NCBI RefSeq assembly: GCF_000426065.1
Contig: NZ_AUEQ01000015.1
Coordinates: 62,001-126,000, forward strand
DNA: 64,000 nt
Direction: 5' to 3'
DNA from: Mycobacterium sp. URHD0025
GTDB lineage: Bacteria > Actinomycetota > Actinomycetes > Mycobacteriales > Mycobacteriaceae
Shown here: piece after piece, positions 7,846-15,173 of the stretch
How positions within the stretch are numbered: position 1 is the stretch's first letter
Layout of the letters: every line of letters begins with the position of its first letter
Notes under the pieces: model-generated
Databases searched by the model: none
What the model was told of the DNA's origin: nothing
What the model saw: the letters and a program-made list of their open reading frames with translations, nothing else
Made by a program: the position numbers and the translations under genes

Positions 7846-9609
7846 ATGTCCGACCGGCCTGCTCCGAGAGCGACCAACCCGATGCGCAACATCTTCGTGA
7901 TCAACAGCGTGCCGCGCCGCTGGCCGTTCGCGTTGCGCGCCGGAATCTGCATGGCGGTACCCGTTCTGGTGGGCTGGCTGGCCGGCGACACCACCGCGGG
8001 CCTGATCGCCACGATCGGCGGATTCACCTCGCTCTACGGCAGCGGCCGGCCCTACCTCAATCGCGGTGGATACCTGGCGGTGGTCGTGGTGTGCTTCGCC
8101 GCCGCGGTGGCACTCGGGGACTGGGCGTCGTCCACGCCGTGGCTGGGCGTGCTGACCGTGACGATGATCGCCGCGGTGGCCACGCTGGTCTGCCATGCCC
8201 TGAGCATCGGACCACCGGGGGCCTACATGCTGGTGCTGGCGTGCGCAGCCGGTACCGGCACCCCGGCGACACTGCATCTGAGCCCGGGCCATCACGCCGC
8301 GCTCGTCCTGGCCGGCGGCGCGTTCGCCTGGCTGGTGCACATGTCCGGCGCGCTGATCAGACCGCGCGGACCGGAGAAAGCAGCGGTCGCCGCGGCGGCC
8401 GCGGCCGTCGCGGCCTACATCGACCACATCGGTGGCGACCCAGGCGAGCAGGCCGCGGCGCGACACCGGGCCGCGCTTCTCCTGCACACCGCGTGGGTGA
8501 CCCTGGTCAACTATCAACCGGTACAACCCAAACCAGACCAGGCGCTGTACCGGCTGCGGGTCGTCAACCGCCGCCTGCACGGGCTGTTCGCCGAGGCCAT
8601 GCGGGCCGCGGACAAGGGTGATCGGCCGGCACCCGACAGCGCGGCCCTGGCACGGCACCTGGCCACCGTGCCGGCCGACGCCGTCACCGATGAGCATGGC
8701 GCCGAAGGGATTCCGCTCGGTCGGCCGAGCGCGCTGCAACTACTGCGCAGGGCGGTGACGCCCGGCTCGGTGTCACTGCAGCTGGCGGTGCGGGTGGGCG
8801 TCGCGGTCGCGATCTCGGGCGTCATCGCCGTTCTGATCTCGCAGGCCCTGACGATGTCGCATGCGTACTGGGCGATGGCCGCCGCGGTGCTCATGCTGCA
8901 CCAAGGCTTCGACTGGCAACGCACGGTGGCCCGCGGCGTCGAGCGGACGCTGGGCACCTGGCTGGGCCTCGGCGTGGCGGGCGGAATCCTCGCGCTGCAC
9001 CCGCAGGGCCTGTGGCTGGTAGTGGTGATCGGGGCGTTGCAGTTCGTCATCGAGATGTACGTGGTGCGCAACTACACCCTCGCCGTCGTGTTCATCACGC
9101 CCGCCGCGCTCACCATCGCCTCCGGTGGTCAACCCGTCGAGAATCTCGGCGAGCTGCTGCTCACCCGCGGCAGCGACACCCTGATCGGCTGTGCGGTGGC
9201 CCTTGCGGTGTACTGGGCGACCCAACGTCTGCGCCACCCGACCGGCCTGCGCCATGCGATCACCGCCACGCTGGAGGCGGTCACCACCACCCTGCCCCAC
9301 CTGGCGGCCGACGACGCCACCTCACCGGCAGCCCGGACCCATCGGCGCGATCTGCAGTTGCGCGCCATGGAGCTGCTGCCGGCCTACGACGCGAGCGTCG
9401 GCGGTTCAGCCGTGCAACGGCTTGGGGCCGAACGCATGTGGCCGACGGTCGTGGCCACCGAACAACTCGCCTACCGGACGCTGGCCGCCTGTTGGGGCGC
9501 CGAGCGTGATCGTGACACCGAGGCCGGCGCGGAGGCGGCCGCCGATACCGCGGCCGCGCTCAGCGAGCAGGCGTTGGCCCTACGCGAGAGCCTTGACGAA
9601 CGACAGTAG
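7846..9609 (+). CDS. FUSC-family inner-membrane transporter (aromatic acid exporter-like)
   Basis: A 587-residue integral membrane protein with two blocks of about five to six transmembrane segments separated by soluble regions, the architecture of FUSC/YccS/AaeB-type exporters. The second block (from about residue 310, SVSLQLAVRVGVAVAISGV) contains the conserved YWAMAAAVLMLHQGFDWQRTVARGVERTLGTWLG stretch typical of the FUSC domain. I start at ATG 7846 because the upstream ATG at 7804 would overlap the divergent glycosylase start. The last 30 bases overlap the convergent holin-like gene. Substrate unknown. Confidence 0.88.
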   Translation: MSDRPAPRATNPMRNIFVINSVPRRWPFALRAGICMAVPVLVGWLAGDTTAGLIATIGGFTSLYGSGRPYLNRGGYLAVVVVCFAAAVALGDWASSTPWLGVLTVTMIAAVATLVCHALSIGPPGAYMLVLACAAGTGTPATLHLSPGHHAALVLAGGAFAWLVHMSGALIRPRGPEKAAVAAAAAAVAAYIDHIGGDPGEQAAARHRAALLLHTAWVTLVNYQPVQPKPDQALYRLRVVNRRLHGLFAEAMRAADKGDRPAPDSAALARHLATVPADAVTDEHGAEGIPLGRPSALQLLRRAVTPGSVSLQLAVRVGVAVAISGVIAVLISQALTMSHAYWAMAAAVLMLHQGFDWQRTVARGVERTLGTWLGLGVAGGILALHPQGLWLVVVIGALQFVIEMYVVRNYTLAVVFITPAALTIASGGQPVENLGELLLTRGSDTLIGCAVALAVYWATQRLRHPTGLRHAITATLEAVTTTLPHLAADDATSPAARTHRRDLQLRAMELLPAYDASVGGSAVQRLGAERMWPTVVATEQLAYRTLAACWGAERDRDTEAGAEAAADTAAALSEQALALRESLDERQ

Positions 9610-9963
9610 CCAGCTCACCAGGGACAGCACGATGGCCGCCCAGATGGCGGTCCACCAGAACTGGTCGATGTGCAGACCCCAACCCGTGGTGTTGTCGGTG
9701 ATCCACGACGTGATCCACAGCATCAGCGCATTGATGACGATGTGGATCAGACCGAGCGTCAGGATGTAGAGCGGGATCGACAGAATCTGCACGATCGGCT
9801 TGATGAACGCGTTGACCAGACCGAAGATCACCGCGACGACGAAGATGATGCCGACCCTGGCAATGGTCGTGTCACCGCCGATGAAGTAGATCCCCGGCAC
9901 GACGAGAGTGACGACCCAGAGCGCGAATCCGGTTATCGCGGCGCGCAGGAGAAATGAGCTCAT
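9580..9963 (-). CDS. Phage-holin-family-4-like small membrane protein
   Basis: A 127-residue protein made of four hydrophobic segments with the family-typical layout (FALWVVTLVVPGI, then VGIIFVVAVIFGLVNAFIKPI, LTLGLIHIVINALMLWI and IWAAIVLSLVSWLLSF). Members of this family are widespread in actinobacteria and are usually chromosomal genes without a known lysis role. It overlaps the 3' end of the FUSC gene by 30 bases, tail to tail, and is followed upstream by cobF on the same strand. Confidence 0.85.
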   Translation of the reverse strand: MSSFLLRAAITGFALWVVTLVVPGIYFIGGDTTIARVGIIFVVAVIFGLVNAFIKPIVQILSIPLYILTLGLIHIVINALMLWITSWITDNTTGWGLHIDQFWWTAIWAAIVLSLVSWLLSFVKALA

Positions 9964-9969
9964 GGCGGT

Positions 9970-10728
9970 CTAGTCTGCCGAGCGCAGCAGGTACGTGTCC
10001 ATGATCCAGCCGTGGCGGGTCCTGGCTTCGGCACGCGCGGCGACGATTTCGTCGCCGATCTCGCCGACCGTGCCCGCGTAGAGCAACTCATCGGGGGTGC
10101 CCAGATAGGCACCCCACCAGATCCGGGTCTGCGGCGGGCACTGCTGGAACGAGCAGTCGGCGTCGAGCATCACCACGGCGCTTCCGGTCAGCCCGTGCTC
10201 GCGCAGCTGGCGTCCGGTCGTGATGAGCACCGGTTCGCCGACGTCGTTGAGCGGGATGCGGTGACGCGCGGTCAGCACCTGGATCGCGGTGATGCCCGGA
10301 ATGACGTCGTACTCGAAGTCGACGTGCTCCCCGACCATCTCCAGGATCCGCAGCGTGCTGTCGTACAGCGACGGATCACCCCAGGCCAGAAATGCCCCGG
10401 TGCCATCGGGTCCGAGTTCGGTCTCGATGGCCGCCGCCCAGATCCGGGCCCGCTCGGCGTGCCAGTCCGCCACGACCTGGCGGTAGCCCGGCACGTCGCC
10501 GGCCGCTGCGCGTGGCGGATCGACCAATTCGACGAAGCGGTAGCCAGGTTCGGTGATAAAACGGTCGCAGATCTGCTTGCGCACGGCGACGAGATCGTCA
10601 GCTGAGCCTCTGCGGGGCCCCTTGTCCATCGCGAAGAACACCTGCGTGTCGTTGAGCGCGGAAATGGCCTGGGCCGTGACGAAGTCCGGGTCACCGGCTC
10701 CGATTCCGATGACATGGATGCGACGCAC
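9970..10728 (-). CDS. cobF: Precorrin-6A synthase (deacetylating)
   Basis: A 252-residue SAM-dependent tetrapyrrole methylase of aerobic cobalamin synthesis. It methylates C-1 of precorrin-5 and releases acetate. The SUMT-fold motifs are visible: HVIGIGAGDPDFVTAQA at the N-terminus, AFLAWGDPSLYDST, and DVIPGITAIQVLTARHRIPLN. The start is GTG at 10728. M. tuberculosis is known to have lost cobF while other mycobacteria keep it, and this intact copy near the pgi/fpg block fits a non-tuberculous species. It lies divergent from the diiron oxygenase gene. Confidence 0.95.
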   Translation of the reverse strand: MRRIHVIGIGAGDPDFVTAQAISALNDTQVFFAMDKGPRRGSADDLVAVRKQICDRFITEPGYRFVELVDPPRAAAGDVPGYRQVVADWHAERARIWAAAIETELGPDGTGAFLAWGDPSLYDSTLRILEMVGEHVDFEYDVIPGITAIQVLTARHRIPLNDVGEPVLITTGRQLREHGLTGSAVVMLDADCSFQQCPPQTRIWWGAYLGTPDELLYAGTVGEIGDEIVAARAEARTRHGWIMDTYLLRSAD

Positions 10729-10752
10729 AGTCGAAGGTTATCCGAATCGAAA

Positions 10753-10780
10753 CCGGGTACCCCAAGTATCCGGTACCCGG
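10753..10780. promoter_or_regulatory. Inverted-repeat operator upstream of the diiron oxygenase
   Basis: CCGGGTACC (10753-10761) and GGTACCCGG (10772-10780) are perfect 9-bp inverted arms around a 10-bp spacer. Each arm itself contains a palindrome (GGGTACCC, GGTACC). The site sits directly upstream of a TTGACA box in the cobF/oxygenase intergenic region, as expected for a repressor site. The cognate regulator is not obvious in the window. Confidence 0.6.
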
Positions 10781-10784
10781 GGTA

Positions 10785-10814
10785 TTGACATCACGCATTG
10801 TCGGTACATAACGT
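10785..10814 (+). promoter_or_regulatory. Sigma-A-like promoter for the diiron oxygenase
   Basis: A perfect -35 hexamer TTGACA (10785-10790) is followed after 18 bases by TAACGT (10809-10814), which keeps the TA...T of a -10 box. The translation start is about 40 bases downstream at GTG 10853 with a GAAGGGA ribosome site. Confidence 0.55.
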
Positions 10815-10852
10815 CGGAGTGAGGGGGACCACAAACGAAGGGACAGTCAACG

Positions 10853-12124
10853 GTGACAACTTCGGTCAGACCCGGCGAAGGCTCGGCCAACGCTGCGCGG
10901 CGGGACGCGTTCTCCGAGCGCCTGCTCAAGGGTTCGGTTCGCAAGTCGTATGCACCCGTGGTGGACATCGACTGGCAGGCGCCGATCGATCCGGACAAGT
11001 TCTTCCTGCCGCCGACGATCGTGTCCCTGTACGGAACTCCGTTGTGGGACAGCATGTCCCGCGAAGAGCAGATCGAGCTGTCACGCGAGGAGCTGGCCAA
11101 CACCCTCTCGGCGGGCATCTGGTTCGAGAACATCCTCAACCAGGCACTGCTGCGCAAGATGATGCACCAGGACCCGACCTCGAATTCCACGCACTACGAG
11201 CTCACCGAACTCGGCGACGAGACCCGCCACATGGTGATGTTCGGCAAGGCCATCGACAAGATCGGCGCGAAACCGGTGCGGCCGCGGCTGTACCAACGCA
11301 TGATCATCAACTCGCTGCCGTTCTTCTTCCGCGGCTCGGCGCTGTGGGTGGCCGCGCTGATCGGTGAAGAGATCTTCGACTCGCTTCAGCGGCAGATGAT
11401 GGACGACCCCGAACTGCAGCCCATGGTGCAGCGCCTGATGCGGATCCACGTCACCGAGGAGGCCCGCCACATCCAGTTCGCACGTGACGGCCTGCGCCAG
11501 CGCACTCCGTCGATGCGTTGGTACAAACGCGCATGGGTGGCCAATCTCAACGGTGTCGGCGGTTTCTTCTTCCGCTACCTGTTCACCAACAAGGTGCAGT
11601 ACGCGCGCGTCGGCCTGGATGCCCGGGCCGCGCGCCGGATGGCCCGCGCCAGCGCCCACCGTCGCGAGGTACAGATCTCCGGCTTCGCACCGCTGGCCGC
11701 CTTCCTGGAAGAGGTCGGGCTGATGGGCCGCATCGGACGCCGCATGTGGCGGCGCTCCGGATTCCTCCCGGCGACGGCACCGCTGCCCCTCACCACAGCT
11801 GCCACGCCTGCCGAGAGTTCCGGAGAAGGGGTCACCGAAGAGGTGTACGACGGGTTCGCCATCCTGGACAACGGTGAAGGCGATCGGCGGGTTCACGTGC
11901 GGCTGGCCGGTCATCTGGATCCGATCGATGGTCAATACCATTGGCGTGGAACCATTCTCGACGCACCGAGCACCGTGGCGGCCGGGCCCGTACGGCTGAG
12001 CATCGGAACCCGTACGGTCGCCGCCCGCATCACCGAGCGCACCTCGCAGGGCACGCACTCGATCGCCGGCGTCGGCGAACCACCGTTCGAACTCGACGAG
12101 GTGGAGGTCAGCGCCGCCGGGTGA
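10853..12124 (+). CDS. AurF-type diiron oxygenase fused to a DUF4873 domain
   Basis: A 423-residue protein. Residues 1 to about 300 are AurF-like (p-aminobenzoate N-oxygenase family) with the diiron ligands suggested by LGDETRHMVMFG (ExxxH), IGEEIFD and THVTEEARHIQFARD-type helices (here RIHVTEEARHIQFARD). Residues about 325-420 form a separate C-terminal domain with the DUF4873 look (EVYDGFAILDNGEGDRRV, RLAGHLDPIDGQYHWRG, ARITERTSQGTHSIAGVG). DUF4873 is often found fused to oxygenases in actinobacteria. Substrate is unknown; fatty acid desaturase-like or N-oxygenase roles are both possible. The GTG start is preceded by a promoter and operator. Confidence 0.85.
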   Translation: MTTSVRPGEGSANAARRDAFSERLLKGSVRKSYAPVVDIDWQAPIDPDKFFLPPTIVSLYGTPLWDSMSREEQIELSREELANTLSAGIWFENILNQALLRKMMHQDPTSNSTHYELTELGDETRHMVMFGKAIDKIGAKPVRPRLYQRMIINSLPFFFRGSALWVAALIGEEIFDSLQRQMMDDPELQPMVQRLMRIHVTEEARHIQFARDGLRQRTPSMRWYKRAWVANLNGVGGFFFRYLFTNKVQYARVGLDARAARRMARASAHRREVQISGFAPLAAFLEEVGLMGRIGRRMWRRSGFLPATAPLPLTTAATPAESSGEGVTEEVYDGFAILDNGEGDRRVHVRLAGHLDPIDGQYHWRGTILDAPSTVAAGPVRLSIGTRTVAARITERTSQGTHSIAGVGEPPFELDEVEVSAAG

Positions 12125-13310
12125 GCGCCGCGCGGCCGAGCAAACCGATCGCGAACACCGCCCCGCCGATCCCCGAGATCAACAGCGGCAGTTGGCCGGG
12201 CTGACCTGGAACAGCGGTCCAGAGCAGCCCGGCCCACACCCCGGCGCCCAACATGGCAAAGCCGCTGAGCCCCTGGAAGACTCCTTGCGCGCTCCCCTGC
12301 AGGCCGGAGCCGACCAGCGAGGACACCCAGGCCTTGCCGACCCCGTCGGTGCAGCCCGTGAACAATCCGTAGGACCCGATCAGCAACCAGGCCAACAGCG
12401 GATCAGTGGTCAGCCCGAGCCCGGCGTAGCCGATCGCGAAGAACACCAGACCGATTCCGAACACCGGTAGCCGACCGATCCGGTCGGCGAGCAGCCCGGC
12501 CGGGAAGCTGGAGAGGGCGTAGACGGCGTTGTAGGTGACATAGGCCAAGATCACCTCGACGACCGAGAAGCCGATGTCGTTGAGCCGCAACAACAACAGG
12601 GCATCCGGGAAATTCACCAGGCCGAACGCCACCAGCACGGCCGTCACGCGCCAGTACCCCCCGGGCAGGTCGCGCATGCGGGAGAACACCGGCTGGGTTT
12701 TTTCGGAACGCTTTCCTCTGCCCTTTTCCGAGACCAGGAACACCAGCGCCACACTGAGCACCGCAGGGACCACCGCCACCCACAGCAGTGGCGCGATCTG
12801 ATGGTCGAGCAGTTCGTAGCCGACCAGACCCAACAGCGGACCCACGACCGCGCCGAAAGTGTCCATGGCCCGGTGGAATCCGAATACCCGACCGCGGGCG
12901 GTGGCGTCGACGTCGGCGACCAGCAGGGCGTCACGTGGCGCTCCCCTGATGCCCTTGCCCAGGCGGTCCACGACGCGTCCCGCGAGCACACCGGACCATG
13001 CACCCGCGGCGGCGACCATGACCTTTCCCAGCGCCGCCATGCCGTAGCCGGTGGCGATCAAAGGACGTTTGGCGAATCGGTCGCCGAGCGGCCCCGCGGC
13101 CAGCTTGGTCATCGCCGCGGCACCCTCGGCCGCGCCCTCCACGGCGCCCACCACGGCAGGCGGCGCACCCAGCACCGCCGTCAAATAGATGGGCAGCAGC
13201 GGATAGAGAAGTTCGCTTGCGGTGTCCTGGAGGAAGGACACCGCCGACAGCACCCGGACATTGCGGGTCAGCCAGGCGGGCACCCGGTCATCATGCCCGA
13301 CCGTGCGCAT
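12108..13310 (-). CDS. MFS transporter
   Basis: A 400-residue, 12-helix major facilitator. The cytoplasmic loop motif GPLGDRFAKRPLI (motif A) follows helix 2, and a second copy FPAGLLADRIGRLP follows helix 8. The charged GRVVDRLGKGIRGAPRDALL stretch is typical of a mycobacterial drug/metabolite MFS subgroup. I start at ATG 13310 (MRTVGHDDRVPAWLTRN) because the longer frame adds 32 residues with no membrane or conserved content and would run into the divergent CheB-like gene. The stop overlaps the diiron oxygenase by 17 bases, tail to tail. Substrate unknown. Confidence 0.87.
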   Translation of the reverse strand: MRTVGHDDRVPAWLTRNVRVLSAVSFLQDTASELLYPLLPIYLTAVLGAPPAVVGAVEGAAEGAAAMTKLAAGPLGDRFAKRPLIATGYGMAALGKVMVAAAGAWSGVLAGRVVDRLGKGIRGAPRDALLVADVDATARGRVFGFHRAMDTFGAVVGPLLGLVGYELLDHQIAPLLWVAVVPAVLSVALVFLVSEKGRGKRSEKTQPVFSRMRDLPGGYWRVTAVLVAFGLVNFPDALLLLRLNDIGFSVVEVILAYVTYNAVYALSSFPAGLLADRIGRLPVFGIGLVFFAIGYAGLGLTTDPLLAWLLIGSYGLFTGCTDGVGKAWVSSLVGSGLQGSAQGVFQGLSGFAMLGAGVWAGLLWTAVPGQPGQLPLLISGIGGAVFAIGLLGRAALTRRR

Positions 13311-13360
13311 CCACGGCGGTTGCCAAAGCGTAGTTTGGGTACACGGCGAAAGAGCCAGTG

Positions 13361-14365
13361 ATGACAGAGACAGACGAAAGCTTGGAACTGATTGCCGTCG
13401 GCGCATCGGCCGGCGGTGTCGAAGCGTTGACCCGATTGGTCTCGGGCCTGGATCCCGACCTCAGGCAGGCGGTGCTCGTCGTGCTGCATCTGCCGGCGAA
13501 CGCCCCCAGCGCGCTGGCCAAGATCTTGGATCGAGCGGGACCGTTGCCGTCGGTGAGCGCGACGGACGGTGCGGAGTTGAAACCCGGCACCATCTACGTG
13601 GCGGTGCCGGACCGGCATCTACTGGTAGAGGACCATCGGATCCTGCTGACCGAGGGTCCCACGGAGAACGGCCATCGCCCCGCCATCAATGCCCTGTTCC
13701 GCTCGGCGGCATTGGCCTACGGTCGCCGCGCCATGAGCATTCTGCTTTCCGGCGTGCTCGATGACGGTGTGCTCGGCTCGGCGGCGATCAAATCCCGTGG
13801 CGGCGTCACCATCGCCCAATCTCCTTCTGACGCACTGTTTCCCGCCATGCCGGCCAACGCCGTTGCCGCCGGGGTGGTCGACCACCAGGTCCCGGTCGCC
13901 GAGATGGGCCGGCTGATCACCACACTGGCCGAACATCACGGCGAGGAGCACGAGATGGAACGCGACCCATCCATGGAGTTGGAGAACCGGATCGCCAAGG
14001 CGGCGCGCTTTGCCACCGAGTTCGACAGCGAGACCTTGGGGCCTCCGTCCGGCTATATCTGCCCGGACTGCAACGGTTCGCTGGCCGCCATCAGCGAGGG
14101 CAATTACCGATGCCGAGTCGGCCACGCCTGGACGCCCGATGCCTTGTTGCGAGCCCGTGACGAAGAGGTCGAGCGCGCCCTGTGGATCGCCCTGCGCAGC
14201 CTTCAGGAGAAATCGAAGATGTCCCGCCGACTGGCGGAGAAGGCCGGCTTGGCTTCGATCGCCGAGAGGTACACGCATCTGGCCGACGAGGCCGAACATG
14301 CGATGACGGTGCTCAGCCAACGGTTGTCGGCTGTCAGCCAGAGCGCGGAGGACACCGGTGGCTAA
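13361..14365 (+). CDS. CheB-like methylesterase domain protein with zinc-ribbon tail
   Basis: A 334-residue protein. Residues 1-190 form a CheB protein-glutamate methylesterase domain with the Ser motif AVGASAGGVEAL, a His in VVLHLPA, and the Asp in LSGVLDDGVLGSAAIKSRGG. There is no receiver domain in front, so control must differ from chemotaxis CheB. The end has CPDCNGSL...YRCRVGHAW, a likely zinc ribbon, and then a helical tail. Its stop overlaps the next gene by 8 bases. Mycobacteria are non-flagellated, so a role outside chemotaxis is expected. A GTG three bases upstream is an alternative start. Confidence 0.88.
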   Translation: MTETDESLELIAVGASAGGVEALTRLVSGLDPDLRQAVLVVLHLPANAPSALAKILDRAGPLPSVSATDGAELKPGTIYVAVPDRHLLVEDHRILLTEGPTENGHRPAINALFRSAALAYGRRAMSILLSGVLDDGVLGSAAIKSRGGVTIAQSPSDALFPAMPANAVAAGVVDHQVPVAEMGRLITTLAEHHGEEHEMERDPSMELENRIAKAARFATEFDSETLGPPSGYICPDCNGSLAAISEGNYRCRVGHAWTPDALLRARDEEVERALWIALRSLQEKSKMSRRLAEKAGLASIAERYTHLADEAEHAMTVLSQRLSAVSQSAEDTGG

Positions 14366-15119
14366 CGCGCGCAGCACCGTCGCAGTAACCCGACAGGTCG
14401 TGGACCGAGCCGCGGTGCTGATCGCGGCCGGCACCCTCGACGGCAGCACCTACCGAGAACTTCGCGACACCATCATCAAAGCCGCACTGGATGAACCGAG
14501 CGCCGTCATCGTCGACGCCACCCAGTTGTCGGTTCCCTCCGAGTCGGCTTGGGCCGTGTTCACCAGTGCCCGCTGGCACGTCAGCGTCTGGCCCGACATC
14601 CCCGTCATCCTCGTGTGCGAGCACCAGGAGGGGCGCGATGCGATAGCCCGCAACGGCATCACCCGCTACGTGCCCGCGTATCCGACAGTCGAGGCCGCGA
14701 GATCGGCAATCTGCGACGAGGACGCCAACCGGCACCGTCGGCGTGCCCGGGCCCAGCTTCCGGCGTTGCACTCCAGTGTCGGTAAGGCCCGGCGGCTGAT
14801 CACAGAGTGGCTGCTGACCTGGTCACAGAGCGAAATGGTCTCGGTGGCCACCCTGGTCGTGGACGTACTCGTCGAGAACGTTCTGGAGCACACTCAGAGC
14901 GCACCCAGCCTCGTTGTCGAGAGCCGGGGCGAGACACTGACCATCGCCGTCGAGGACAACAGCCACACACCGGCCACTCGGCGTGAACACCCCGGTCGCG
15001 GTGGCGACACGGTGTCGGGCCTCGCGGTGGTCGCCGCGCTGTCACGCACCTGGGGCAGCACCCCGACGTCGACCGGCAAGACCGTGTGGGCCGTCCTCGA
15101 TCCCGAGAGTTACCTCTAG
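14358..15119 (+). CDS. STAS plus HATPase anti-sigma-type regulator
   Basis: A 253-residue two-domain protein. Residues 1 to about 115 look like a STAS/anti-sigma antagonist domain (RAAVLIAAGTLDGSTYRELRDTI, then AVIVDATQLSVPSES). Residues about 150-250 look like a RsbW-type HATPase (VATLVVDVLVENVLEHTQSAP with the N-box Asn, IAVEDNSHTP, and a degenerate G-box GRGGDTVSGLAVVAALSRTWG). The GTG start overlaps the CheB-like stop, so the two are translationally coupled. A partner-switching role fed by the CheB/CheR proteins is inference. Confidence 0.75.
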   Translation: MANARSTVAVTRQVVDRAAVLIAAGTLDGSTYRELRDTIIKAALDEPSAVIVDATQLSVPSESAWAVFTSARWHVSVWPDIPVILVCEHQEGRDAIARNGITRYVPAYPTVEAARSAICDEDANRHRRRARAQLPALHSSVGKARRLITEWLLTWSQSEMVSVATLVVDVLVENVLEHTQSAPSLVVESRGETLTIAVEDNSHTPATRREHPGRGGDTVSGLAVVAALSRTWGSTPTSTGKTVWAVLDPESYL

Positions 15120-15173
15120 TCCCGAGTAGTGTCAGCCACGACATTCCGGCAGCGGGTTGACGGTGGACAGGGC

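Noticed and set aside
9580..9963. Prophage signal from the holin-like gene
   Set aside because: No phage genes or att sites nearby; this family is a common chromosomal membrane protein.
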